Shown: positions 9,506 to 20,502 of the stretch, one piece after another
Layout of the letters: each line of letters begins with the position of its first letter
Numbering within the stretch: the stretch's first letter is position 1
Assembly (NCBI RefSeq): GCF_900114375.1
Contig: NZ_FOSV01000012.1
Location: forward strand, 1-64,000
Source: Methylorubrum salsuginis
Lineage (GTDB): Bacteria > Pseudomonadota > Alphaproteobacteria > Rhizobiales > Beijerinckiaceae
Direction of reading: 5' to 3'
DNA length: 64,000 bases
Translations under genes and position numbers: made by a program
The notes under the pieces: model-generated
Told to the model about the DNA's origin: nothing
Seen by the model: only the letters and a program-made list of their open reading frames with translations
Database searches by the model: none

Positions 9506-9838
9506 CGGACGGCCGGACCTGCAAACCCTGATCGCCCCGGCGCATGGCACGCGAGGCCTTGTCTGGCCTCGCGATAGACGATCACGACGCCTGCCGCAAA
9601 GGACTCCGTCAGAACGCCCACGCAAAGGAATCCGTATGGCCGGGCGGCAGAGCGCCCCGCGCAGCGGCCTCGGCTTCCAGCCGAGGCGTCGAGCGGAGCG
9701 AGAAGCCTAAGCCCGCGGAGGCAGGCGCCGGCGACTGAGGCCGAGCAACAAATCGGCGCTTGCGCTGTTTGCGCGCCCAAGCTTGAACTGCTAGGTCCGC
9801 CGCACAGCGATTGACACGTGTGGAGGGACCGGGACGCC
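9506..9838. other. Divergent intergenic region ppiD/tpiA
   Basis: This 333-bp gap separates divergently transcribed ppiD and tpiA and should hold both promoters, though I cannot place them with confidence. It contains one perfect hairpin, cctcggct (9668-9675) / agccgagg (9679-9686) with a 3-base loop. No convincing coding sequence is present. Confidence 0.6.
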
Positions 9839-10603
9839 ATGGCGAGCGAGGGACGACGTCCACTGGTTGCCGGCAACTGGAAGATGAACGGCCTGCGCTC
9901 GTCGATCGCCACCGTCGCGGCGATCCGGGACGGGTTGTCGCCCCAGTTGCTCGACGACATCGACGTCCTGATCTGCCCGCCCGCGACGTTGATCTCGGAT
10001 TGCGTCGAGGCGGTGAAGGGCTCGCCCATCGCCATCGGCGGCCAGAACCTGCATGCCCGGCCGAACGGCGCCTTCACCGGCTCGATCTCGGCGGAGATGT
10101 TCGCCGATCTCGGTGCCTCCTACGTCATCGTCGGCCATTCCGAGCGGCGCGCCTACCATTACGAGACCGACGATGGCGTCCACGCCAAGGCGCTGGGCGC
10201 CCGCCGCGCCGGCCTGCGCGGCATCATCTGCGTCGGCGAGACCATGGAGGAGCGCCAGCAGGGACGGGCGCTCGACATCGTCCGCGCGCAGCTCGCCATC
10301 GGCATTCCGAAGGGCGCCACCGGCGAGGACACGGTGATCGCCTACGAGCCGGTCTGGGCCATCGGCTCCGGCCGCACCCCGACCCCGAAGGAGATCGCCG
10401 AGGTCCACGCCTCCTTACGCGAGATGCTGGACAAGATGGCCGGTACCGAGGGCGCCAAAATCCGCATCCTCTACGGCGGCTCGGTCAAGCCCGGCAACGC
10501 CCGCGAGCTGATGACGGTCGAGAACGTGGACGGGGCGCTGGTGGGCGGCGCGAGCCTCGTGGCCGAGGACTTCTTGGGAATTTGCCGAGCTTACACGAAG
10601 TAA
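9839..10603 (+). CDS. tpiA: Triose-phosphate isomerase
   Basis: 254 residues. It interconverts glyceraldehyde-3-phosphate and dihydroxyacetone phosphate in central carbon metabolism. Catalytic residues are visible: Lys15 in AGNWKMNG, His100 in VGHSERR and Glu170 in AYEPVWAIGSG; the phosphate-binding YGGSVKPGNA lies near the C-terminus. The start at ATG 9839 was chosen over an upstream in-frame ATG because a GGAGGGA ribosome site lies just before it and residues then match the family N-terminus. Confidence 0.97.
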   Translation: MASEGRRPLVAGNWKMNGLRSSIATVAAIRDGLSPQLLDDIDVLICPPATLISDCVEAVKGSPIAIGGQNLHARPNGAFTGSISAEMFADLGASYVIVGHSERRAYHYETDDGVHAKALGARRAGLRGIICVGETMEERQQGRALDIVRAQLAIGIPKGATGEDTVIAYEPVWAIGSGRTPTPKEIAEVHASLREMLDKMAGTEGAKIRILYGGSVKPGNARELMTVENVDGALVGGASLVAEDFLGICRAYTK

Positions 10604-10611
10604 GTTTCGAG

Positions 10612-10636
10612 GGGAGGGGCCGACCCGGCCTCTCCC
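10612..10636. terminator. Bidirectional hairpin between tpiA and a convergent small gene
   Basis: gggaggggcc (10612-10621) pairs with ggcctctccc (10627-10636), one G-U, with a 5-base loop, starting 8 bases after the tpiA stop and lying before the stop of the convergent gene at 10680. There is no strong T tract on either side, so the terminator role is inferred from position and stem strength. Confidence 0.5.
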
Positions 10637-10679
10637 GCCGACATTTTCGAGGATTCGCGCGTCATCGCGAAACGGAGTA

Positions 10680-10952
10680 TCAGGCCGGCGTCTTCGCAAC
10701 GGCCTCCTTCGTCCGCTCGATCATCGACAGCACCGCCACATAGAACGCCTGATGCAGCGGGCTCATCTGGTCCGGCCGGATCGTGTCGGACAAAGCCGCC
10801 TGCACCCCGTCCATCGCGGCGGCCCGGCCCGCCGGATCGGGTTTCTCGAGGGCGATGCGCAGGAGATCGGTCTGCACCGCGCCGAGTTCGTCGCGGTCGG
10901 CGCGGTCGATGAAGGCGCGCAGGCGCGCGGCGTCTTGTGCGTATTCGCTCAT
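10680..10952 (-). CDS. Small conserved-looking protein of unknown function
   Basis: A 90-residue acidic, helical soluble protein starting MSEYAQDAARLRAFIDRADR. It has no signal peptide and no membrane segment, and I do not recognise a domain. It is convergent with tpiA and divergent from secG, so its promoter probably lies in the 218 bp before secG. Codon usage resembles the neighbours (GC at third positions), supporting a real gene. Confidence 0.6.
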   Translation of the reverse strand: MSEYAQDAARLRAFIDRADRDELGAVQTDLLRIALEKPDPAGRAAAMDGVQAALSDTIRPDQMSPLHQAFYVAVLSMIERTKEAVAKTPA

Positions 10953-11170
10953 GTCCGTTCCTCGCACGGACGATGCCCCCTGGCGAGGGGCGATGCGGCA
11001 GAAAGGGGTGCGCCGGGCCCGCCCATGCAGCCGAGCCCGGTTGGCGCGGCTGGGCAAACGGTGTAGGAGCCCCCACTTCGTGCAGCGGCCCCCGCGAGCG
11101 CGCTCTTCCGCGCGCTCTTTGGGGACGAAGGCACCGACAGGCCCGCCGACGGGCGGACACCGGAATCACC

Positions 11171-13439
<2,269 letters not shown>

Positions 13440-13452
13440 GACGGCTCGGCCC

Positions 13453-13851
13453 GTGACCACGCTCGCGGGCCTGCCCGCCTTCCTCGCCTACTTCGCCGTC
13501 GCGCTGGTGCTGACGGCCCTCTATCTCGCGACCTATCTGACCGCGACGGCACACCGCGAGATCGCCCTCGTTCGGGCGGGCAACCTCGCCGCGGCGCTCG
13601 CGCTCGGCGGCAGCCTGCTCGGCTACGCCATCCCGCTCTCGGCGGCGATCCGCTATTCCGGCTCGCTCCTCGACGCGGTGGTCTGGGGCCTCGTGGCGCT
13701 CGTGGTGCAGGTCGTCATCTACTGGCTGATGCGGCCGCTCCTGCCGAACCTGTCGCGGCGGATCGACGAGGGCGAGACCGCCCCCGCGGTGCTCCTCGGC
13801 GCCGCTTCGCTCGCGGGCGGCCTGCTGAACGCCGCCTGCATGAGCTATTGA
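13453..13851 (+). CDS. DUF350 (YjfL-type) membrane protein
   Basis: 132 residues with four predicted hydrophobic segments (about 8-28, 42-62, 74-94 and 112-130), the DUF350 topology seen in YjfL. Start is GTG at 13453, 13 bp after pyrG. It is followed 4 bp later by a DUF1190 gene and then a glutathionylspermidine-synthase-fold gene, the same association as YjfL/YjfM/YjfC and YgiB/YgiC in Escherichia coli. The biochemical role of this cassette is unknown; a cell-envelope role is inferred from membrane location and synteny. Confidence 0.82.
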   Translation: MTTLAGLPAFLAYFAVALVLTALYLATYLTATAHREIALVRAGNLAAALALGGSLLGYAIPLSAAIRYSGSLLDAVVWGLVALVVQVVIYWLMRPLLPNLSRRIDEGETAPAVLLGAASLAGGLLNAACMSY

Positions 13852-13855
13852 GGCG

Positions 13856-14455
13856 ATGGCGGAGCGAGACCTGCCGCGCCTGGGAGCCGACCGGAAGGTC
13901 GCGACCAAGCGATCGCAGACCGTCTCGACCGCTCTGGTCGCGAGCGCCGGCCTCGCCGCCTTCGGCCTCGGCAGCCTCACGTTCGTCGATTGGTCGGGCA
14001 ATGTTCTGGTCTACCGCGATGCCACGGCCTGCGCCGCCGAGGGCATCCGCTCAGCCGAGGATTGTCGCAGCGCCTACGACATCGCCCGCTCTGCCTATCC
14101 GTCGAGCGCGCCGCATTATCAGTGGGAAGTCGCCTGCGAGAGCCATCACGGCAACTTCCACTGTCAGACAGACCCGGCGGCAGCCCCGACCGTGGGGCGG
14201 TATGTGCCGCGCATGGCCGGCTATGTCCTCGGCCGCCGCGCCTCCGACGGCGTAACGCCCGAACCGGTCTACGAGCATGGCGGCGGGCACGGCGATGGCC
14301 ATGCGGGCTACTGCACGGGATCAGGCGGCAGGATCTCGACCGGGTACGGCGGCCGCGCTTCGTCCGGGATGCTGAAATCCGCGAGGTCCAGCTCATCCGC
14401 GAAGTTCGGCGGCTTCGGCGGGAGCGGCAAGAGCTTCTCCTCGTTCGGCTCCTGA
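13856..14455 (+). CDS. DUF1190 (YgiB/YjfM-type) protein
   Basis: 199 residues. One hydrophobic segment lies near residues 25-42 (LVASAGLAAFGLGSLTF); the conserved DUF1190 core follows with several cysteines and the AYPSSAPHYQW segment. The C-terminal third is rich in Gly, Ser and His (repeated HGGGHGDGH-like and FGGFGGSGKSF), likely disordered and perhaps metal binding. Its TGA stop shares a base with the ATG of the next gene (TGATG). The family has no established function; association with the downstream ligase-like protein is conserved in several bacteria. Confidence 0.8.
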   Translation: MAERDLPRLGADRKVATKRSQTVSTALVASAGLAAFGLGSLTFVDWSGNVLVYRDATACAAEGIRSAEDCRSAYDIARSAYPSSAPHYQWEVACESHHGNFHCQTDPAAAPTVGRYVPRMAGYVLGRRASDGVTPEPVYEHGGGHGDGHAGYCTGSGGRISTGYGGRASSGMLKSARSSSSAKFGGFGGSGKSFSSFGS

Positions 14456-15618
14456 TGCGCCGCGTTCCCATCGGCGAGCGTCCGGACTGGCGCGAGCGGG
14501 CGAAGGCCGCGGGCTTCACCTTCCACACCTTCGACGGCGCGCCCTACTGGGACGAGAGCCACGCCTACGCCTTCACGCTCCGCGAGATCGAGGAGGACAT
14601 CGAAGGTCCGGCGGGCGAACTGCATGCCCTCTGCCGCGCCTTCGCGGCGCAGGCCGTGGAGGACGAGCGCATCCTCACGAGCCTGCGCATCCCCGAAACC
14701 GCCTGGGATGCGGTCCGCGACAGCTGGCGCCGGGGCGATCCGGGTCTCTACGGCCGGCTCGACTTCTCCTATGGCGGGGCCGGTCCGGCCAAGCTCCTCG
14801 AATACAATGCCGACACCCCGACCGCCCTCTACGAGACCGCGGTGTTCCAGTGGCTCTGGCTGGAGGAAAGCCTTCAGGATCGGCGCCTGAAACCGGGCAG
14901 CGACCAGTTCAACGCGGTCCACGAGCGGTTGATCGAGCGGCTGCGCAGCATCGCCTCGACCGGTCTTACGGGCTTTGCCGCGGAAGCCGAGGCGCCGGAG
15001 GATCTCGGCACCGCCGCCTACCTTCAGGACTGCGCCGTGCAGGCGGGCTGCGCCACGCTGCTCCTCGACCTGTCGCAGATCGGATTGCGCCCCGACGGCG
15101 CCTTCTGCGGGCCGGACGGGCAGCCGCTCGCCACCCTGTTCAAGCTTTATCCGTGGGAATGGGCCTTCGCCGATCCGTTCGGCGCGGCGGTCGCCGCCTC
15201 ACCCACGCGCTTCCTCGAGCCGCCCTGGAAAATGGTGCTGTCCAACAAGGGATTGCTCGCCCATCTCTGGGCCCGCGAGCCGGGCCATCCGAACCTGCTG
15301 CCCTGCTTCTTCGAGGACGATCCGGCCTGCCGTGCCCTCGGCGACAGCTACGTCCGCAAGCCGCTGCTCTCCCGCGAGGGCGCCAATGTCGAGATTCTCT
15401 CAGACGGGCTGAGAGTGGCCGGGGAGACGGGCCCCTACGGCGCGGAAGGCTTCGTACGGCAGGCGCTCGCCGCATTGCCCGATTTCGACGGACGGCGCCC
15501 CCTCGTCGGCGCCTGGATGGTCGGAGACGAGGCGTCGGGCCTGTGCATCCGCGAATCGGCTGGCCCGATCACCGGCAACGATGCCCTGTTCGTGCCGCAC
15601 TGGATCGAGCCGGAGTGA
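14455..15618 (+). CDS. Glutathionylspermidine synthase-family protein (YgiC/YjfC-like)
   Basis: 387 residues, matching the preATP-grasp/ATP-grasp C-terminal domain of glutathionylspermidine synthase without its amidase domain, as in YgiC and YjfC. Motifs include the acidic LEYNADTPTALYE, KLYPWEW and KPLLSREGANVE. Such proteins are predicted to form an amide bond between a peptide and an amine, but the substrates of stand-alone members are not established. The ATG overlaps the stop of the DUF1190 gene by one base, so translation is coupled. Confidence 0.87.
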   Translation: MRRVPIGERPDWRERAKAAGFTFHTFDGAPYWDESHAYAFTLREIEEDIEGPAGELHALCRAFAAQAVEDERILTSLRIPETAWDAVRDSWRRGDPGLYGRLDFSYGGAGPAKLLEYNADTPTALYETAVFQWLWLEESLQDRRLKPGSDQFNAVHERLIERLRSIASTGLTGFAAEAEAPEDLGTAAYLQDCAVQAGCATLLLDLSQIGLRPDGAFCGPDGQPLATLFKLYPWEWAFADPFGAAVAASPTRFLEPPWKMVLSNKGLLAHLWAREPGHPNLLPCFFEDDPACRALGDSYVRKPLLSREGANVEILSDGLRVAGETGPYGAEGFVRQALAALPDFDGRRPLVGAWMVGDEASGLCIRESAGPITGNDALFVPHWIEPE

Positions 15619-15628
15619 GGCTCCGTCG

Positions 15629-15658
15629 GGGAGGGCCGAATGCGCTCCGGCCCTTCCC
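15629..15658. terminator. Bidirectional terminator-like hairpin
   Basis: A 10-bp stem with one bulge (ggggagggcc region 15629-15638 against cggcccttccc 15648-15658) lies between the convergent stops at 15618 and 15671. Placement and stem suggest a shared terminator; the T content downstream is low. Confidence 0.5.
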
Positions 15659-15670
15659 TGCATTCGACGA

Positions 15671-15982
15671 TCAGCGACCGCCTGCTCCGCCGGCCGCTCC
15701 CGCGCCGCCGGCGCCTGGCCCGGCGCCCGGACCGCCGGTTCCGGTGCCCATGGTGTTGCCACCGGGGCCGGTCGGCGACGCGGCGCCGACGCCGGTCGAG
15801 CCGGTGGTCGATCCCTGCATCTTCTCGGAATTGCTCTTCACGCTGCCGGGGTTGTTCATGTTGCCCTGGGCGCTGCCGGAGCCGGTACCCGTGGTTCCGG
15901 CACCCGCGCCCGCCTGGGCGAGGGCGGCCCCGGAGAGGGCGAGGCTGAGCGTGGCGGCGAGGGCGATCGATGTGGTTCGCAT
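15671..15982 (-). CDS. Small secreted Gly/Ser/Thr-rich protein
   Basis: 103 residues when started at MRTTSIALAATL. This start has an AGGGA ribosome site 8 bases upstream, whereas the ATG three codons earlier has none. A signal peptide ends near ALAQA. The mature part is low-complexity Gly, Ser, Thr, Asn and Ala (for example GTTGTGSGSAQGNMNNPGS) and ends in GAGGAGAAGGAGGR. Function is unknown; an exported, unstructured protein is all that can be inferred. Confidence 0.6.
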   Translation of the reverse strand: MRTTSIALAATLSLALSGAALAQAGAGAGTTGTGSGSAQGNMNNPGSVKSNSEKMQGSTTGSTGVGAASPTGPGGNTMGTGTGGPGAGPGAGGAGAAGGAGGR

Positions 15983-16115
15983 GTCATCCATCCCTAATGT
16001 TCGTCTTGAGAGGTGAACCCCACGACCATCGGCGATGTTCAGAACCGGCTTTCCCGCACCCGCGACGCTCCGTCCGCGCTGTGCCGACGAGCGGCGACCC
16101 TATATCAGGGCGGCC

Positions 16116-16568
16116 GTGACCGAGATTCTGTTCTACCACCTCCAGCGCCAGCCCCTCGAAAAGGTGCTGCCGAGCCTCCTCGAGAAGTCGCTGGAGCGCG
16201 GCTGGCAGGCGGCCATCCAGGCGGTGAGCGAGGAGCGGCTCCAGGCCCTCGACGACGGCCTGTGGACCTACACCGACGAAAGCTTCCTGCCCCACGGCAC
16301 CGACCGCGACACCGATGCCGCGACCCAGCCGGTGGTGCTGACCCTGCGGCCGGACAACCCCAACGGCGCCTCGATCCGCTTCCTCGTGGAGGGCGCCGAC
16401 CTGCCCGAGGATGCGGGCGGCTACGCGCGCATCTGCATCCTGTTCGACGGCACCGACACCGACGCGCTGCTGCGCGCCCGCGAGCAATGGCGCGGCGCCA
16501 GGGAAGCCGGCCACACGGTCGCCTACTGGCAGCAGGACGAAACCGGCCGCTGGAACAAGAAGGCGTGA
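16116..16568 (+). CDS. holC: DNA polymerase III chi subunit
   Basis: 150 residues beginning VTEILFYHLQRQPLEKVLPSLLEKSLERG, the HolC N-terminus. Chi links the clamp-loader complex to single-strand binding protein at the replication fork. The conserved LWTYTDESFLPHG and the C-terminal W-rich YWQQDETGRW are visible. GTG 16116 was chosen because an AGGG site precedes it and earlier in-frame starts add residues unlike the family. It lies 39 bp before an unrelated exported peptidase gene. Confidence 0.92.
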   Translation: MTEILFYHLQRQPLEKVLPSLLEKSLERGWQAAIQAVSEERLQALDDGLWTYTDESFLPHGTDRDTDAATQPVVLTLRPDNPNGASIRFLVEGADLPEDAGGYARICILFDGTDTDALLRAREQWRGAREAGHTVAYWQQDETGRWNKKA

Positions 16569-16606
16569 CGCCCTCCCCGAACGACGGCCAAGATGGACAC
16601 GAGCGC

Positions 16607-18220
16607 ATGATGCATCCGACCACGCGCGTCCCTGCCGGGGCGGTTCGAGCCTGCCTCACCGCCGTGCTGGCGCTCGGCATCGGCTTCGCACCGGTTGCCG
16701 CATCGGCCCAGCACGGTCCGCCGCAGGGACAGGCCCGCAAGGCGCCCGAGCCGCGCGAGGGCCGGCGCCTGCCGCCCGATTCCACGACGGACCAGAGGGT
16801 CGACCTCGGCGAGGGGCGCGCCTTGAGCTTCAAGGCCACCGCCGGCAGCCTCGGCCTCGTCGATGAGGACGGCAAGCTTCAGGCCGAGATCGCCTTCATC
16901 GCCTATCTCAAGCCCGGCACGCCGGAGGAGACGGCCACCCGCCCGATCACCTTCGCGGTGAACGGCGGGCCGGGTGCGGCCTCGGCCTATCTCAACATCG
17001 GCGCCATCGGCCCCTGGCGGCTGCCGACCGATGGCGGGACGATCAGCCCGTCGCAGCGGCTCGACCTTCAGCCCAACCCCTCGACCTGGCTCGATTTCAC
17101 CGACCTCGTCTTCCTCGACCCCGTCGGAACCGGCTACAGCCGCGCCGCGGATGGCGACGGCAAGAAGTACTGGACCATCGAGTCCGACGCCTCGATCCTG
17201 GCCGCGACCATCGCGCGGTATCTGCGCCAGAACGACCGGCTGGCGTCACCGAAATTCTTCGTCGGGGAGAGCTATGGCGGCTTCCGCGGGCCCCTGATCG
17301 CCCAGAAGCTTCAGGACGACGTGGGTGTCGGCCTGTCGGGCCTCGTGCTGCTCTCGCCGGTGCTCGACTTCGCGTGGCTGCAATCCCCCCGCACCACGCC
17401 CTGGGGCTACGTCACCCGGCTGCCCTCCTTCGCGGCGGCCGCCCTGGAGCGTACAGGCGCGACGCCGACGCGCGCCACCATGAAGGAGGCCGAGGCTTAC
17501 GCGTCGGGCGACTACCTCGCCGACCTGCTGAAGGGCCCGGCCGACCGCGAGGCCGTGGTGCGTCTCTCCGAAAGGGTGGCGGCTCTGACCGGGCTCGATC
17601 CCGAGACCGTGCGGCGTCAGGCCGGGCGCATCTCGGCGGGGAGCTACCAGCGCGAGATCGGGCGCGATTCCGGCCGCGTCGCCTCGGCCTACGACACCGG
17701 GGTGACCGGCTGGGACCCCGATCCGAACGCGCCGCATTCGGGCTTCGAGGACCCGGTGCTGACCGCGCTCAAGGCGCCGCTGACGGGGGCCATGGTGCGG
17801 CTCTACACGGAAAAGCTCGGCTGGCGCGTCGAGAACATGCGCTACGAACTCCTGTCCGATGCGGTCAACCGCGGCTGGAGCTGGGGCTCGGGCCGCTCCC
17901 CGCCTGAGGCGATGGGCGCGCTCAAGGACGCCATGGCGCTCGACGGCGCGTTGCGCGTTCTCGTCGTCCACGGCTTCACCGATCTGGTGACGCCCTACTT
18001 CACTTCGAAACTGCTGATCGACCAGATGCCGGTCTACGGCGCAGCCGACCGGCTCAAGCTCTCGGTCTATCCCGGCGGGCACATGTTCTACACGCGGCCC
18101 GACTCGCGAAAAGCGTTCCACGAGGACGCCGCCGACCTCTTTGCGCGCGCGGTGCGAAGCCGGTCCGACGGCAGCGCGGGGGGAGGGGGCGAGGCGGACC
18201 GCATGAGGCCGACGCCGTGA
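16607..18220 (+). CDS. Exported S10-family serine carboxypeptidase
   Basis: 537 residues with an N-terminal signal peptide (hydrophobic about 14-32, ending PVAASAQ). The S10 alpha/beta-hydrolase triad is intact: Ser222 in VGESYGG, Asp459 in HGFTDLVTPY and His492 in YPGGHMFY; the oxyanion segment FAVNGGPGAASAYL is at about 122-135. It should act in the periplasm on peptide C-termini. A second ATG follows the first immediately, so the start could be one codon later. The stop overlaps the GTG of a lipoprotein gene by 4 bp, so the two are co-translated. Confidence 0.9.
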   Translation: MMHPTTRVPAGAVRACLTAVLALGIGFAPVAASAQHGPPQGQARKAPEPREGRRLPPDSTTDQRVDLGEGRALSFKATAGSLGLVDEDGKLQAEIAFIAYLKPGTPEETATRPITFAVNGGPGAASAYLNIGAIGPWRLPTDGGTISPSQRLDLQPNPSTWLDFTDLVFLDPVGTGYSRAADGDGKKYWTIESDASILAATIARYLRQNDRLASPKFFVGESYGGFRGPLIAQKLQDDVGVGLSGLVLLSPVLDFAWLQSPRTTPWGYVTRLPSFAAAALERTGATPTRATMKEAEAYASGDYLADLLKGPADREAVVRLSERVAALTGLDPETVRRQAGRISAGSYQREIGRDSGRVASAYDTGVTGWDPDPNAPHSGFEDPVLTALKAPLTGAMVRLYTEKLGWRVENMRYELLSDAVNRGWSWGSGRSPPEAMGALKDAMALDGALRVLVVHGFTDLVTPYFTSKLLIDQMPVYGAADRLKLSVYPGGHMFYTRPDSRKAFHEDAADLFARAVRSRSDGSAGGGGEADRMRPTP

Positions 18221-18579
18221 GATTTCTTGTGAGTTTTTTCGTGCTCGCCGCGCTTTCCGCCTGCACGGCGACGGAGCGGGCCGCGCCCCTTCCCGCGCCC
18301 CCGCCGCCGAGCGCCGTGCTGCCCAAGGCCCCCGCAGCCTTCGCCGGCCCCGTCCTCGACGCGGGCGGCGCCTGCACCGGCCCGGCGCCCGGCACGGCGG
18401 CGGCGATCGAGCCCGGCATCGGCGAATGCGACCTCGTGCGCCTCAAGGGCCGCCCGCCGACCGACGTGCTGGTCGGCGAGGGCCGCGCGGGCCGCGAGGT
18501 GCAGGTGCTCTACGCCGAGCCCGGCGCCAAGGAGCTGTATTTCTTCGTGAACAATCGACTCGACCGCATCGTGCGTTAA
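18217..18579 (+). CDS. Small lipoprotein of unknown function
   Basis: 120 residues from a GTG that overlaps the preceding peptidase stop (GTGA). Residues 1-16 form a lipoprotein signal with lipobox LSAC, giving a lipidated Cys16. A proline/alanine-rich linker follows, then a compact domain with GECDLVRLKGRPPTDVLVGE and a final strand-rich YAEPGAKELYFFVNNRLDRI, resembling small outer-membrane lipoproteins of the SmpA/BLIP-like kind. That resemblance is loose. Coupling suggests a role together with the carboxypeptidase. Confidence 0.72.
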   Translation: MRFLVSFFVLAALSACTATERAAPLPAPPPPSAVLPKAPAAFAGPVLDAGGACTGPAPGTAAAIEPGIGECDLVRLKGRPPTDVLVGEGRAGREVQVLYAEPGAKELYFFVNNRLDRIVR

Positions 18580-18663
18580 GGCCTTCGATAAACTGGACGC
18601 CAGATTGCTTGCGCCGCGGATGAGCCCGGCACTCCGTCCGGTCAGGGAAGGCAAACAGACGCG

Positions 18664-19791
18664 ATGGCCCACCTCTACCGGTTCGGGATCGAGGAAGAGT
18701 TGTTTCTGGCGGATGCCCGGACGCGGGCGGCGCCCCAGGACTCGATGGCCGACTTCCACAAGGCCGCGGGCCATCGGCTGGAGGGCGTCGAGCGCGAACT
18801 GCTCGAAAACCAGGCGGAAATCTCGTCGAAACCCTCCGACAGTTTCGCCGAGGCCGAAGACGCGCTGGCGTCCCTGCGCACCGGACTGTGCCGGATCGGG
18901 CGCGAGCACGGCCTGAAGGTTTTCGCCGCCGGCACCCATCCGACCGCGATCTGGGCCCAGCAGCGCGAGACCTCGAAGCTGCGCTACCGCAAGATGATCG
19001 ACAATCTGCAGATCGTCGGGCGCCGCTCCGTCGTCTGCGGGCTGCACGTTCATGTCGAGGTGCCGGACCCGGACGCGCGCATCGCCCTGATCAACCGGCT
19101 GATGCCGCACCTGCCGGTGCTGCTCGCGCTCTCGACCTCTTCGCCCTTCTACGACCGGCACCGCACGGGGCTCGCCGGCTACCGTCTGCGCGCCTATGCC
19201 GAGCTGCCCCGCACCGGCCTGCCCGAACTCTTTGCCGATGCCGCCGATTTCGACCGCTACGTCCGGGTGATGACGCGGGCGGGGGCGGTCGAGGACGCGA
19301 CCCATCTCTGGTGGCACATCCGCCCCTCGGTGCGGTACCCGACCCTGGAACTGCGCGTCGCAGACAGCTGCACGCGGCTGAAGGATTCGCTGGCGATCGC
19401 GGCGCTCTACCGCTGCCTCGTGCGGCTCCACGTGCGCCGGCCCGAGCTCGCCGTGCCGCTGACCGGCGCCAGCCGGGGCATCGCCCAGGAGAATCTGTGG
19501 CGGGCCGAGCGCGACGGCGTCAACGCCGCCCTCATCGACGAGGCCGCCGAGGAGATCGTGCCGGTGCGCCGCCTCGTCGAGCGCCTGCTCGACCTCACGG
19601 CGGAGGATGCGGCGGCCCTCGGCTGCGCCTCCCAGGTCGCCCACGCGCTCACCATCGCCGCCTGCGGCTCGAGCGCCGACGGTCAGATCGCGGCCTACGA
19701 GAAGGCGCTCGAAAAGGGCGCCGGCAAGCGCAAGGCGCTGTCGCGCGTCATCGACTGGCTCGCCCGCGAGACGGCGGATTGCGGCGGGTAG
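18664..19791 (+). CDS. Carboxylate-amine ligase, glutamate-cysteine ligase family 2
   Basis: 375 residues, the GCS2/YbdK family length. The N-terminal FGIEEELFL, the VCGLHVHVEVPDPD segment and the HLWWHIRPSVRYPTLELRVAD region are diagnostic. YbdK-type enzymes have weak glutamate-cysteine ligase activity, and the true substrate is often unknown. The gene starts 84 bp after the lipoprotein gene, in the same direction. A hairpin follows the stop, so it may end that unit. Confidence 0.88.
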   Translation: MAHLYRFGIEEELFLADARTRAAPQDSMADFHKAAGHRLEGVERELLENQAEISSKPSDSFAEAEDALASLRTGLCRIGREHGLKVFAAGTHPTAIWAQQRETSKLRYRKMIDNLQIVGRRSVVCGLHVHVEVPDPDARIALINRLMPHLPVLLALSTSSPFYDRHRTGLAGYRLRAYAELPRTGLPELFADAADFDRYVRVMTRAGAVEDATHLWWHIRPSVRYPTLELRVADSCTRLKDSLAIAALYRCLVRLHVRRPELAVPLTGASRGIAQENLWRAERDGVNAALIDEAAEEIVPVRRLVERLLDLTAEDAAALGCASQVAHALTIAACGSSADGQIAAYEKALEKGAGKRKALSRVIDWLARETADCGG

Positions 19792-19807
19792 GCCGGAGGC
19801 GGCGGCT

Positions 19808-19834
19808 GGAACCGAGGGCCCGGCCCCCGGTTCC
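19808..19834 (+). terminator. Hairpin after the carboxylate-amine ligase gene
   Basis: ggaaccg (19808-19814) pairs with cggttcc (19828-19834), and the inner ggg/ccc lengthen the stem. It begins 17 bases after the stop at 19791 and ends 37 bases before the next ATG. No T tract; moderate support as a terminator. Confidence 0.45.
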
Positions 19835-19871
19835 CACAGCCCGAGAGGGAGCCGCCACAGGAGTGCCCGTC

Positions 19872-20405
19872 ATGAGAGCCACGACCGCCGTCGCCTGCCT
19901 TCTGATCGCCGCCGCCGGACCTGCCGCGGCCCAATCGGTCGGCGAGAAGACCGGGGTGAATTCGCTCATCGGCGTCAGCCCCTCGACCCAGGACTTCGTC
20001 ACGCAAGCCGCGATCAGCGACCTGTTCGAGATCCAGACCAGCGAGCTCGCCCTGGAGCGCGCCGACGAGCCGACCAAGGCCTTCGCCCGCAAGATGATCG
20101 AGGATCACCGCAAGATCTCGGACGAGATGAAGATGATCCTTCAGAGTGGCAAGGTGCAGGCCGAGGTGCCCAAGGCGCTCGATTCGAGCCACCAGTCCAA
20201 GCTCGACACGCTCAAGGGCCTGACCGGGCCCGACTTCACCAAGCAGTATCACGACGATCAGGTGCGCGGGCACAAGAACGCCGCCGACCTCTACAAGCGC
20301 TACGCCGAGGGCGGCGACAATGCCGAGCTGAAGGCCTTCGCGACGAAGAACAAGCCGCATATCGACGAGCACCTGAAGATGGCCCAGGAGCTGGATAAGA
20401 AGTAG
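19872..20405 (+). CDS. Exported DUF4142 protein
   Basis: 177 residues with a clear signal peptide (MRATTAVACLLIAAAGPAAA, cleavage near AAAQS). The mature part is a ferritin-like, four-helix DUF4142 domain with FVTQAAISDLFEIQTSELALE and the central MIEDHRKISDEM and HIDEHLKMAQEL helices. DUF4142 proteins are periplasmic and often stress-linked, but no biochemical function is settled. The start at ATG 19872 is the one giving the signal peptide. PfkB kinase follows after 97 bp. Confidence 0.86.
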   Translation: MRATTAVACLLIAAAGPAAAQSVGEKTGVNSLIGVSPSTQDFVTQAAISDLFEIQTSELALERADEPTKAFARKMIEDHRKISDEMKMILQSGKVQAEVPKALDSSHQSKLDTLKGLTGPDFTKQYHDDQVRGHKNAADLYKRYAEGGDNAELKAFATKNKPHIDEHLKMAQELDKK

Positions 20406-20502
20406 CGCGCGGCGCAGGTCCCCGTCGGCGCGTTGCTTGACGCCCCATCGGCACGGTGCGACAGCCGCGGGATCATCTGACCCCGCGAGACTGGACCGAC
20501 CG

